Source of the DNA: Carpediemonas membranifera
Taxonomy: Eukaryota > Fornicata
Length of the DNA stretch: 64,000 bases
Reading direction: 5' to 3'
NCBI GenBank assembly: GCA_019828565.1
Contig: JAHDYR010000031.1
Span: 1-64,000 of the forward strand
The number at the start of each line of letters is the position of its first letter. Within the stretch, counting starts at the first letter, position 1. Below are positions 38,363 through 46,826 of the stretch, one piece after another. The notes under the pieces were generated by a model. That model made no database searches. It saw only the letters and a program-made list of their open reading frames with translations, and was not told the origin of the DNA. A program made the translations under genes and the position numbers.

Positions 38363-41300
38363 CTACATTCCTCCAAACGCCTTTCCTGATCCACCAAAGG
38401 CGGCTCCGATTCCGCCAACGCGTCCCTTCACACCCCCACCAAAGGGGTTGGCGGCGTTGGGTTTTTGGCCCCAAAACCCACCCATTCCGAAGCCTACGGG
38501 CGCCTGGGGCTCTTTTTGTTGCGACCCGGCCTGACTTGGTGACTGGCCGAACGGGTTTGCTGGGGCGGCAGGGGGTGCTCCAAAGGGGTTGGCAGGGGAC
38601 ACGCCGGCACCGGCCTGGGGCTGGAAGCCAGACTGGCTCTGTTGGGCACCGAAGCCGATGGCGGGCTTGGCACCAACACCAGCGGCGGGTGTGGCGCCGA
38701 AGCCGGGGGTGGCTGGCTTGGCGCCGAAGCCGAAGCCAGATGCGGGCTTGTCGTCGGTCTTCTTGACGCCGAACGCGCTGAGGTCGCTCCCGAATCCACC
38801 AGGCATGGGCGCGGCGGCGGGCTTGTCGTCGGTCTTCTCAGCGGGCTTGGCGCTGAAGCCGGGGGTGGCTGGCTTGGCGCCGAAGCCGAAGCCAGATGCG
38901 GGCTTGTCGTCGGTCTTCTCCGCAGGCTTGGCGCTGAAGCCGGGGGTGGCTGGCTTGGCGCCGAAGCCGAAGCCAGATGCGGGCTTGTCGTCGGTCTTCT
39001 TGACGCCGAACGCGCTGAGGTCGCTCCCGAATCCACCAGGCATGGGCGCGGCGGCGGGCTTGTCGTCGGTTTTCTCCGCGGGCTTGGCGCTGAAGCCGGG
39101 GGTGGCTGGCTTGGCGCCGAAGCCGAAGCCAGATGCGGGCTTGTCGTCGGTCTTCTTGACGCCGAACGCGCTGAGGTCGCTCCCGAATCCACCAGGCATG
39201 GGCGCGGCGGCGGGCTTGTCGTCGGTCTTCTCCGCGGGCTTGGCGCCGAAGCTGAAGCCAGATGCGGGCTTGTCGTCGGTCTTCTCAGCGGGCTTGGCGC
39301 TGAAGCCGGGGGTGGCTGGCTTGGCGCCGAAGCCGAAGCCAGATGCGGGCTTGTCGTCGGTCTTCTCCGCGGGCTTGGCGTCTACTGGGATGGGGGCCCT
39401 TTCTCGGTCGTGCAGCTGCTCCACGATGCGAGAGGGGCTCTCCCGGAAGCGTTGGAGTGGCCGGCAGTCGAGTGTGACACGTGACCGAGGCCTGCGGTCT
39501 GTATCCCGACTGACCTTGGCCGACATCGCCATGATGTCCATCACAGACATGCTGGCATCCAGGGCCTCGACTGGGTCGGGAGTCGGCTCCATCGAGAGAC
39601 GGCCTAGTATGGTGTCCAGGTCGGCTCCGAGGGCGGCAATGGCCGCTGTGTGGAGATGCAGGGTCTCCTGGACCATGTCGTCGTCAAACTCGACCACGCG
39701 GGGTGACGCCGCTGCCTTGAGTCGGCGGCGATTGAGGTCTCGGACCCGCTCAACGCCAGCCGGGGTGGGGCCGCGACGAGTCACGTGCCGCCGCCTCGAC
39801 AGCCCGACGGCCCGTGGTGCAACCGACCCGCCGAGACCGAGGGTACGCGCGATGGTTGCCGATGCATCCTTTGACATGGCCAGCTTCGTCTCGAGGGCTG
39901 CGATGGCCTTAGCGACGATGCCCACGGATTCGAAGACCACGTCACAGGTCAGTGCGACCTTCCCGGTCTCAAAGGCAGGGTCGATGCGGAGAGCCTTATA
40001 GTTGCCGTTGCAGAGCTCGCGGAGGGCCTCGAACTCGGCATCGACCTCGGTCAGCATTAGCGAAGCAACGGCTGCCGCGGTCATCGGCTCCTCGTCGGCC
40101 AACGCTGATTGCCCAAGTTTCTCAGAGGCGGCGGGCTTGTCGTCGGTCTTCTCCGCGGGCTTGGCGCTGAAGCCGGGGGTGGCTGGCTTGGCGCCGAAGC
40201 CGAAGCCAGATGCGGGCTTGTCGTCGGTCTTCTCCGCAGGCTTGGCGCTGAAGCCGGGGGTGGCTAGCTTAGCGCCGAAGCCGAAGCCAGATGCGGGCTT
40301 GTCGTCGGTCTTCTTGACGCCGAACGCGCTGAGGTCGCTCCCGAATCCACCAGGCATGGGCGCGGCGGCGGGCTTGTCGTCGGTTTTCTCCGCGGGCTTG
40401 GCGCTGAAGCCGGGGGTGGCTGGCTTGGCGCCGAAGCCGAAGCCAGATGCGGGCTTGTCGTCGGTCTTCTTGACGCCGAACGCGCTGAGGTCGCTCCCGA
40501 ATCCACCAGGCATGGGCGCGGCGGCGGGCTTGTCGTCGGTCTTCTCCGCGGGCTGGGCGCCGAAGCCGAAGCCAGATGCGGGCTTGTCGTCGGTCTTCTC
40601 CGCAGGCTTGGCGCTGAAGCCGGGGGTGGCTGGCTTGGCGCCGAAGCCGAAGCCAGATGCGGGCTTGTCGTCGGTCTTCTTGACGCCGAACGCGCTGAGG
40701 TCGCTCCCGAATCCACCAGGCATGGGCGCGGCGGCGGGCTTGTCGTCGGTCTTCTCCGCGGGCTGGGCGCCGAAGCCGAAGCCAGATGCGGGCTTGTCGT
40801 CGGTCTTCTTGACGCCGAACGCGCTGAGGTCGCTCCCGAATCCACCAGGCATGGGCGCGGCGGCGGGCTTGTCGTCGGTCTTCTTGACGCCGAACGCGCT
40901 GAGGTCGCTCCCGAATCCACCAGGCATGGGCGCGGCGGCGGGCTTGTCGTCGGTCTTCTCCGCGGGCTTGGCGCTGAAGCCGGGGGTGGCTGGCTTGGCG
41001 CCGAAGCCGAAGCCAGATGCGGGCTTGTCGTCGGTCTTCTTGACGCCGAACGCGCTGAGGTCGCTCCCGAATCCACCAGGCATGGGCGCGGCGGCGGGCT
41101 TGTCGTCGGTCTTCTCCGCGGGCTTGGCGCCGAAGCCGAAGCCAGATGCGGGCTTGTCGTCGGTCTTCTTGACGCCGAACGCGCTGAGGTCGCTCCCGAA
41201 TCCACCAGGCATGGGCGCGGCGGCGGGCTTGTCGTCGGTCTTCTCCGCGGGCTTGGCGCCGAAGCCGAAGCCAGATGCGGGCTTGTCGTCGGTCTTCTTG

Positions 41301-42451
41301 ACGCCGAACGCGCTGAGGTCGCTCCCGAATCCACCAGGCATGGGCGCGGCGGCGGGCTTGTCGTCGGTCTTCTCCGCAGGCCTGGCTGGGGGAAGTGCTG
41401 CGGGCTTGACGACCCAGCCGTCCTCCATGTCGACCACGGCGAACGGCAGCAGGCATCCCGAGGACCCCGCGACGAGGATCAGGGGCGCGGGACCGCTGTC
41501 CGGGTCAACGAAGCCGGTGCAGTCTAAGGCAATGCCGGAGACGGTGTCGTCGTCAGTGAGGAAGGGGACGTCATCGTAGCTCACCGCCCGGCCGGTCCCG
41601 TCGACCACGGTGATGTCGTCGGCGTCGGAGCAACCGATGGCGCACAGACCCGCCCCGCCCGCTATGCACAGCGCGGTCGGACCCGAGTCGTCTCTGACCG
41701 AGCTGCTGCCGATGGCCTCCTCCCCGACGGACTGGAGCCCGTCTGGCCCCACGGGGACGGCCAGGGGACTCTCCACGCCGCCCATGGCCGCCCGGGCCCG
41801 GTTGGACAGCACCAGCACGGCCCTGCCTGCCTCCCCGATGCCCGTGAGGACGGAATCCGCTTTCTTGGTGTCGGACCCACCAAGCTTGGCCACATCAGAG
41901 CCGACGGGCATCGCCTCGAGGGTCATGGTCTGGAGCGACAGGACGTGCACAGCCAGCCCACTGCCGGCGATGTATACTGTATCGTCAGTGCTGCCGTCTG
42001 CAGCACTGAATGCGACGGGGGACGGCAGGGAAAGGGACCCGAGCTCGGCCATCGTCTCGGAATACCGCATGAGCACCCCGCTCGCCAAGCCTACAAGGAG
42101 ACTGCCTGACGGACGGTGGAAAAACATGCCCGTGACCTCTGCAGCGGGTGTCGGCCCTGTGATCTCTGTGGACATGTCATCGTTGATGTGGCGCCGCATG
42201 ATGTGGCCGTTTGAGATGTAGTATATGCACTTTCCGCCATCAACAAGGAACTTTGCGATCGTGTAGATGCTGTGGAACGGATACTTCCCATCGCCATCCT
42301 CTGAGTCGGCAAATTCATGGAACTTCTTCGTGTTCGTCCACAACAATTCGTTCTCCAGGGCAACAAACAGAATTCCATATGTGTTGCTCACAAGAACGCA
42401 TGTTGGCTTTCCAGAGAACTCTGCAATGTTTAGTTCTCGGAAGCTCACCAT
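38363..42451 (-). CDS. FG-repeat nucleoporin with N-terminal propeller (Nup214/Nup159-like)
   Basis: The ATG at 42451 gives 1362 residues. Residues ~1-360 look like the beta-propeller that docks DEAD-box helicase Dbp5 in Nup159/Nup214. Two arrays of GFGFGAKPA and GFGSDLSAFG repeats follow (DNA about 40130-41370 and 38700-39390), separated by a ~240-residue helical, partly basic block (TEVDAEFEALRELC onwards) and closed by a GF/NPFG-rich tail. FG repeats form the permeability barrier of the nuclear pore; the helical block could anchor to the Nup82/Nup88 complex. Family choice rests on domain order, not on detailed homology. The array is a DNA minisatellite, so copy number is likely to vary between strains or be mis-assembled. 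Confidence 0.75.
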   Translation of the reverse strand: MVSFRELNIAEFSGKPTCVLVSNTYGILFVALENELLWTNTKKFHEFADSEDGDGKYPFHSIYTIAKFLVDGGKCIYYISNGHIMRRHINDDMSTEITGPTPAAEVTGMFFHRPSGSLLVGLASGVLMRYSETMAELGSLSLPSPVAFSAADGSTDDTVYIAGSGLAVHVLSLQTMTLEAMPVGSDVAKLGGSDTKKADSVLTGIGEAGRAVLVLSNRARAAMGGVESPLAVPVGPDGLQSVGEEAIGSSSVRDDSGPTALCIAGGAGLCAIGCSDADDITVVDGTGRAVSYDDVPFLTDDDTVSGIALDCTGFVDPDSGPAPLILVAGSSGCLLPFAVVDMEDGWVVKPAALPPARPAEKTDDKPAAAPMPGGFGSDLSAFGVKKTDDKPASGFGFGAKPAEKTDDKPAAAPMPGGFGSDLSAFGVKKTDDKPASGFGFGAKPAEKTDDKPAAAPMPGGFGSDLSAFGVKKTDDKPASGFGFGAKPATPGFSAKPAEKTDDKPAAAPMPGGFGSDLSAFGVKKTDDKPAAAPMPGGFGSDLSAFGVKKTDDKPASGFGFGAQPAEKTDDKPAAAPMPGGFGSDLSAFGVKKTDDKPASGFGFGAKPATPGFSAKPAEKTDDKPASGFGFGAQPAEKTDDKPAAAPMPGGFGSDLSAFGVKKTDDKPASGFGFGAKPATPGFSAKPAEKTDDKPAAAPMPGGFGSDLSAFGVKKTDDKPASGFGFGAKLATPGFSAKPAEKTDDKPASGFGFGAKPATPGFSAKPAEKTDDKPAASEKLGQSALADEEPMTAAAVASLMLTEVDAEFEALRELCNGNYKALRIDPAFETGKVALTCDVVFESVGIVAKAIAALETKLAMSKDASATIARTLGLGGSVAPRAVGLSRRRHVTRRGPTPAGVERVRDLNRRRLKAAASPRVVEFDDDMVQETLHLHTAAIAALGADLDTILGRLSMEPTPDPVEALDASMSVMDIMAMSAKVSRDTDRRPRSRVTLDCRPLQRFRESPSRIVEQLHDRERAPIPVDAKPAEKTDDKPASGFGFGAKPATPGFSAKPAEKTDDKPASGFSFGAKPAEKTDDKPAAAPMPGGFGSDLSAFGVKKTDDKPASGFGFGAKPATPGFSAKPAEKTDDKPAAAPMPGGFGSDLSAFGVKKTDDKPASGFGFGAKPATPGFSAKPAEKTDDKPASGFGFGAKPATPGFSAKPAEKTDDKPAAAPMPGGFGSDLSAFGVKKTDDKPASGFGFGAKPATPGFGATPAAGVGAKPAIGFGAQQSQSGFQPQAGAGVSPANPFGAPPAAPANPFGQSPSQAGSQQKEPQAPVGFGMGGFWGQKPNAANPFGGGVKGRVGGIGAAFGGSGKAFGGM
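38700..41370 (-). repeat. Coding minisatellite in the nucleoporin gene
   Basis: Two blocks (38700-39390 and 40130-41370) of near-identical 75-, 54- and 81-nt units, all sharing a KTDDKPA core. The units encode alternately GGFGSDLSAFGVK and SGFGFGAKPA(TPGFSAKPA)E. Near-identity at third codon positions points to recent unequal exchange or gene conversion. Confidence 0.85.
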
Positions 42452-42829
42452 CGTGCGTTTTCGACTCGACCTGCACTCAGCTCCAATGTGCAAAAGCCGC
42501 CTGATAGAGCTGTGTATTCTATCGCCACGTGTCTGGGCTGACTTTCTTTGTCGGTGCAGTTTATGATAAGCCTTTGTCGTCTGTCGTCCATCGTCTGTGT
42601 CGAACGCTGCTGTCTTCTTTCGCGTCTGTGCTCGTCTGTTACGCGCTCATCTGTCGTCCATTGCCGGCGTCTGAAGCTCATGTCGTCGTCGTCTTCGTCA
42701 TCTTAGTCTGTTGTGAGAGACACTAGTGGTGGAAAGCGGTTGTAGCTAGTAGTAAAGACGCTTTGTGTTGTATGATGCTGGTTTCTTGTGTTTTGAGGGA
42801 TGCTGCCAGCTGATGAACCCTGAAAAGAA
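42452..42829. other. Intergenic region between nucleoporin and Fanzor locus
   Basis: A divergent promoter region rich in CGTCTGT/TCGTC-type pyrimidine repeats. It contains GCAGTTTATG at 42556-42565, the same 10-mer found in transposon leaders. No ORF is credible. Confidence 0.4.
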
Positions 42830-43261
42830 ATGATCGATGCAGGCAGCTCAATAGACTGCATGCCTTCCAAGATATACACGGTGAAGGCTTCCGTTAACAA
42901 GGCCATTGGCGAGATTAACGGCGGAGGCGATAACAACGCGCCGCGGCGAGGAAATCTTGAACCGGGCATGCGTTCTTTCACGCAGGCTAAGTACACATTC
43001 ACTTGCCTGCTTGCGTACGTCGCTGCATCTGCGCACGTGTTGACCCCACCGAGGACGGTCAACCTGTTCGACCAGGAGGTCCTCAAGCAGATCGTCAGCA
43101 TTGCCAAGGGAAGAGAGTGCAAGGCAAAGGCAGCGGATCGGTGCAGGTGGATTGGCGACCTGGCGATGTGGAGGGACCCTGGCATAACCTCGCGGAGTAA
43201 CAGTGCTCACCCCAGCGATGAAGAGGCGCCTCCGTGTGCACGTGAATTGGCCGGCAAATAA
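42830..43261 (+). CDS. ORF just upstream of, and overlapping, the Fanzor frame (possible N-terminal part)
   Basis: The ATG at 42830 gives 143 residues, helical in the middle (AKYTFTCLLAYVAASAHVL, NLFDQEVLKQIVSIAKG). It overlaps the Fanzor ORF by ~45-60 nt in another frame. Fanzor proteins usually have a helical N-terminal region of about this kind, so the two may be one gene broken by an indel. I tested GT-AG pairs for a short intron of the right phase and found none with a good 5' site. It could also be an independent small gene. Confidence 0.4.
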   Translation: MIDAGSSIDCMPSKIYTVKASVNKAIGEINGGGDNNAPRRGNLEPGMRSFTQAKYTFTCLLAYVAASAHVLTPPRTVNLFDQEVLKQIVSIAKGRECKAKAADRCRWIGDLAMWRDPGITSRSNSAHPSDEEAPPCARELAGK

Positions 43262-44273
43262 GAACTTGACCGACGAGCAGGTTGATAGATACGAGCGTGA
43301 TCACGGCGACATCACCAAGCTCCGCAGAGTGCTCTCTGTGAGGACTGACAGGGTCTCTGTTGCTGTGAAGGTTTGGGTGGGTCGCGAGAAATACCGTGGC
43401 GGTCGGGTGGCTGACCGGCCCACGTACAAAAAGGGTAGCAATAACAAGCGGGCTCGGCTCGGTCAGGATGACGCCGAGGCTACTCCTGCCCCGGACATTC
43501 AAGCTCGCATGGGCTTCGACCCTGGTGCTCGGTCGCTGGACGGCTACACGATCCGCCGCCCAGACGGGCAGAGTGTATCTGGCGTTCTCGCTAAGTGTGG
43601 CTACACTGCCACCCCCTCTTTCCGCGTGAATATGAGCGCAGCATCGTTCAAAACGACAAGTCTAGAGGCTCTCAAACAGTCGATTAGGTTTGTCCATGAG
43701 AACATCGTTCAGATCATCAACGAGGGGACGAGAAAGTGTTTCCGCCGTGAGACTTTTGCCAATCACTGTCTGCGCCTGAAGCACTTCGCCCGGGCTGGAC
43801 GTCAACTCCTGGATGATCTCGGCGGGCGCCCCCCGGAGCCCATTCACCTCGAAGTCGCGTATGGGGCTGCACTGTTCGGTTCTGCCGGCACTCCCTCCTG
43901 TGCTCCGTACCGCCACTTTGCTCGAGCACTTCCTGGCATAATGCTCCGGCACAACGTCGTCGTGACTGTCACGATGGTCTCCGAATTCCGCACTTCCATC
44001 GTGTGCCCATACTGCAAAGCACACTTCAGACGTGTGGTGCACACACACCGCACCATGCTCTGCCAGAATCCCGCGTGCGAGGGAGCTCCATGGCGCGTTG
44101 AACGGCTACGTCGGCATCCCGAGCAGAGAGACATACTTCTCAATCTCTCTCACCGAGATAAGAGCGCCAGCGAGAACATCCTTTGGTGCACCTTCGATGC
44201 AACTTCAGATCAGATAGAGCAATCTCCTTTCCACTACGACTCCCAGAGAGGTGCTCTTCCTCGCTATCATTAA
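43218..44273 (+). CDS. Fanzor-like (eukaryotic TnpB/OMEGA) RuvC nuclease
   Basis: The ATG at 43218 gives 351 residues; the frame is open slightly upstream to 43188. The C-terminal two-thirds has the RuvC arrangement of TnpB/Fanzor proteins: RuvC-I GFDPGARS with D101; a bridge/insert region; then EFRTSIVCPYC, giving the RuvC-II Glu (E256) and a zinc ribbon C263-C266 with CQNPAC at C282/C287; and RuvC-III SHRDKSASENIL with D314. All three acidic residues and all four Cys are present. Characterised Fanzors are RNA-guided DNA endonucleases, so this may bind a guide RNA transcribed nearby. The N-terminal part looks short unless the upstream ORF belongs to it. No transposase or inverted repeats were found around it. 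Gene-like base composition matches the neighbours. Confidence 0.8.
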   Translation: MKRRLRVHVNWPANKNLTDEQVDRYERDHGDITKLRRVLSVRTDRVSVAVKVWVGREKYRGGRVADRPTYKKGSNNKRARLGQDDAEATPAPDIQARMGFDPGARSLDGYTIRRPDGQSVSGVLAKCGYTATPSFRVNMSAASFKTTSLEALKQSIRFVHENIVQIINEGTRKCFRRETFANHCLRLKHFARAGRQLLDDLGGRPPEPIHLEVAYGAALFGSAGTPSCAPYRHFARALPGIMLRHNVVVTVTMVSEFRTSIVCPYCKAHFRRVVHTHRTMLCQNPACEGAPWRVERLRRHPEQRDILLNLSHRDKSASENILWCTFDATSDQIEQSPFHYDSQRGALPRYH

Positions 44274-44550
44274 CTTGCTAAGTTGAGCAAGCACGCGCTG
44301 CAGCGCGCGTGATATGCTGCGCACGGTTGATAGAGTATGATGAACCACACTGCGATCCTGATGCTGCTTGGATCACTGTGTGTTTTGGACTCAAGTATCC
44401 TTATCGATTTATACATGTACATAAAGTGTTACGTAACCGGTCCCACCGGTCCAACACTGTCAGCGGCTCGACCGGGCTTAGAGCCCAGGAGCGGAGCAGC
44501 GAGTAACGTTAACGCGAAACGGGAGTATTCTTATCCTGCGCGGCACAATA
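44274..44550. other. Spacer downstream of the Fanzor gene with hairpins
   Basis: Contains a GC-rich stem-loop 19 nt after the Fanzor stop (CACGCGC 44292-44298 with GCGCGTG 44305-44311) and the structured element described next. No ORF is credible. Confidence 0.5.
44412..44500 (+). ncRNA. Candidate structured RNA/element, copy A
   Basis: About 90 nt similar to 63350-63447. Shared parts: TAC(A/G)TGTA, a hairpin formed by ACCGGT-CCC-ACCGGT, a CCA...CTGTC stretch, a second small hairpin (GGGCT-TAG-AGCCC here) and an identical tail AGGAGCGGAGCAGC. Stem bases differ between copies yet pairing is kept in both hairpins, which suggests RNA or cruciform structure. It lies between the Fanzor gene and the next gene; it could be a small non-coding RNA, the end of the Fanzor element, or its guide RNA scaffold. 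Not matched to any RNA family I know. Confidence 0.4.
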
Positions 44551-45159
44551 ATGGTTTTTGAAGGCCTCACCTCCTATGACGACTTTGTGTCCACAATCAA
44601 CGAATCTATACATATTTCCCTTGTTCTACTATTTTCTTGCCTCATTTTCGCAACTATATCCATTCTATTGCTCCAACGTCAAAGAATTGACCGTGTGGTG
44701 GCTTTGAAGCGCATCCCGCGTTCTAGAATATCGCTGCCATCGCGTTTCTTCGGTCATATGCAGCGCTTCATTCACACAGAGACCCTGCGTGAGGCGGACA
44801 TCATCAACTCCGACCCTCCAATCAGGATACCTGCCGCCGACGGCTGGGGGAAGCCCGGGTCTGAGTACAGCCGCGTGCACTTCAAGACCTCGGTGGCCAA
44901 GTCGTATCTCATCCTCGAGCAGGCTGCGGTGCACGCGGACCTGCGGCTGTCCCGGCCCCCAGGCCACAGTGTCCGCCGGTACGTCCAGTTCCTCGCCACA
45001 AACTGCGGTGTGCGCGATGAGTGCTGCGAGGAGTACCTGTCGATGTACGAGCTCGCCCGGTTCACCGAGCACGAGGTGTCGTTCGCCCAGTACCAGCGTT
45101 TCATGGCCAACCTCATGGAGCTCGTCCGCCAGCTCGAGCAGGACAACGATGCCGGGTGA
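44551..45159 (+). CDS. Single-pass membrane protein, NICE-3/DLT1-like
   Basis: The ATG at 44551 gives 202 residues. One strong transmembrane helix lies at residues ~21-42 (SLVLLFSCLIFATISILLL), leaving a cytosolic-type domain of ~160 residues. Near the C-terminus SVRRYVQFL ... YLSMYELARFTEHEVSFAQYQ recalls the YExARF pattern of human C1orf43 (NICE-3) and fungal DLT1, both single-pass proteins of similar layout. The match is from memory of the pattern, so moderate at best. It is 72 bp upstream of FIGNL1 on the same strand. Confidence 0.5.
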   Translation: MVFEGLTSYDDFVSTINESIHISLVLLFSCLIFATISILLLQRQRIDRVVALKRIPRSRISLPSRFFGHMQRFIHTETLREADIINSDPPIRIPAADGWGKPGSEYSRVHFKTSVAKSYLILEQAAVHADLRLSRPPGHSVRRYVQFLATNCGVRDECCEEYLSMYELARFTEHEVSFAQYQRFMANLMELVRQLEQDNDAG

Positions 45160-45231
45160 GACGCACTCTAGCAGCAGTAAATTACCAGATACGGGTGGAG
45201 TCGAGTCACAGTCGACGGAGCCTTTGGGCGG

Positions 45232-46746
45232 ATGATGAACGCAACGCCCGGATGGCTACTCTATCTTGCAGCGCACCCAGAGAAGATTGCAAGAAAGCCA
45301 TATTTGGGGCTCATGCCGCATTTGGAGACCCCAATAGATTGTCCCAACGCGAGAATACCTCATCTTGACCTATCATGTGCGCCACAGCCCAGTAATGAGG
45401 TCATTGCGTCGCCAATCCACGCAGAACTCATACCTTCTATCAACCTGACTGGTGAGACGACGATCATCGACGACCCTGTCTTTCCCGTCGTGGAGACGGC
45501 GGAGGCCTTCGTCCAGACAGCAGCGCCCCCTCCTCCGCCCGCAACAGTTGACGCAGCAGTCCAGACCGTGTACAAGCCGGAGTTCAAGAAGAAACCCACG
45601 CCCCGCGCTCCTCCGAAGCCCGTGCCCGCTGAGGAGGAAGACTTGTTCACGATCCAGGCCCTCAAGCCCGCCGCCAAGACAGGGCCCGCAATTCTCCACA
45701 CGGCAGCAGCCATGGTTGGTGTAACGCGGCCCGAGGAAGCGGCGGCCGGGGCGATCGACAAGCCGTACGTCCAGCCCAACCAGCCCCGGAAGCGGAAGGC
45801 CGCCGATCGGGACGAGCCCGCCGACCCAGCGGTAGCCGAGCTGCTGTCGGACCCCAGGATGAACGCGGTCCCGGCCCACCTGGCCCAGCTGATCCTGGGG
45901 GAGATTGCCCAGAGCAGCGGGTCCGTGCGGTGGGCAGACGTCGTCGGGCTGGGGGCCGCCAAGAAGGCCGTGACCGAGGCCGTGATATGGCCGCTGCGCC
46001 GCCCCGACCTTTTCACGGGGCTAACCGGGCCGCGCGGGGTCATGCTCTTCGGGCCGCCTGGGAACGGGAAGACGATGATCGGGCGTGCACTCGCAAACGA
46101 GGCCGGGGCCACGTTCTTCAACATCAGCGCGTCTTCGCTGATGTCCAAGTGGGCTGGCGAGGGGGAGAAGCTCGTGAGGGCGCTTTTCACCATCGCCCGC
46201 ATCAAGTCCCCCAGCATAGTGTTCATAGACGAGATCGACTCCGTGCTGGCCCAGCGGGGGGACGACGACGCCAACAGCGGGTCCCGCCGCATGAAGACGG
46301 AGTTCCTGGTCCAGATCGACGGGACGAACTCGGGCACGGAGTCCGTCATCCTGCTGGCCGCCACAAACAGGCCGTCGGACATCGACGAGGCCGCCCGCCG
46401 CAGGTTCACCAAGCGACTGTATGTCCCGCTGCCCGATGCCCTAGGCCGCCGATCGATCGTGGCAAACCTGCTCCCCGACGCGGCCCTGACGGACGCCGAC
46501 AGGACAGCTATCGTGGAGCGGACAGAGCTCTTCTCCGGCAGCGACCTCAAGGCGCTGTGTCAGGAGGCGGCGATGGGGCCTATCCGGGATGCGATGATGG
46601 ACGACGCCGCCGTCTCGGCCAGCCAGGTCAGGTGCGTCGGCATGGCGGACATCGAGGCGGCGCTGGGGTCGATGCGGCCGTCCGTGGACGCCAAGCAGCT
46701 GGGGTACTTCGAGGACTGGAACGCGTCGTTCGGCAGCGGCAGGTGA
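45232..46746 (+). CDS. FIGNL1-like AAA+ ATPase
   Basis: 504 residues from the ATG at 45232. The N-terminal ~225 residues are poorly conserved, Pro-rich with two VQT motifs and a basic PRKRKAADRD signal. The AAA core starts at VRWADVVGL (~232) with Walker A GPPGNGKT (274-281), the substrate loop KWAGEGE, Walker B IVFIDEID (329-336), sensor ATNRPSDID and the Arg-finger region ARRRF. SSGSVRWADVVGL followed by WPLRRPDLFTGL is characteristic of the fidgetin/FIGNL1 branch of microtubule-severing-type AAA proteins rather than katanin or spastin. The C-terminal helix (YFEDWNASFGS) is also typical. Role inferred: RAD51 filament control or microtubule severing. Confidence 0.88.
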   Translation: MMNATPGWLLYLAAHPEKIARKPYLGLMPHLETPIDCPNARIPHLDLSCAPQPSNEVIASPIHAELIPSINLTGETTIIDDPVFPVVETAEAFVQTAAPPPPPATVDAAVQTVYKPEFKKKPTPRAPPKPVPAEEEDLFTIQALKPAAKTGPAILHTAAAMVGVTRPEEAAAGAIDKPYVQPNQPRKRKAADRDEPADPAVAELLSDPRMNAVPAHLAQLILGEIAQSSGSVRWADVVGLGAAKKAVTEAVIWPLRRPDLFTGLTGPRGVMLFGPPGNGKTMIGRALANEAGATFFNISASSLMSKWAGEGEKLVRALFTIARIKSPSIVFIDEIDSVLAQRGDDDANSGSRRMKTEFLVQIDGTNSGTESVILLAATNRPSDIDEAARRRFTKRLYVPLPDALGRRSIVANLLPDAALTDADRTAIVERTELFSGSDLKALCQEAAMGPIRDAMMDDAAVSASQVRCVGMADIEAALGSMRPSVDAKQLGYFEDWNASFGSGR

Positions 46747-46826
46747 GCGGTCCGTTTATATGTCAGCATCAGACATGTAAATAGAGCAGCCGTCGATGGC
46801 TGTGCCCAGGGCCCCGAGTTACGGTC

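Noticed and set aside
38589-41579. Long plus-strand ORFs antisense to the nucleoporin
   Set aside because: They are shadows of the repeat array: the same units read in the opposite strand stay open because of GC-rich repeat composition. No independent domain.
43065-43203. Intron joining the 42830 ORF to the Fanzor frame
   Set aside because: Only GT-AG pairs with poor donor sites (GTTCGA, GTCAGC) had the right phase, and all were over 100 nt, unlike the 30-nt introns elsewhere. A frameshift or separate ORF is simpler.
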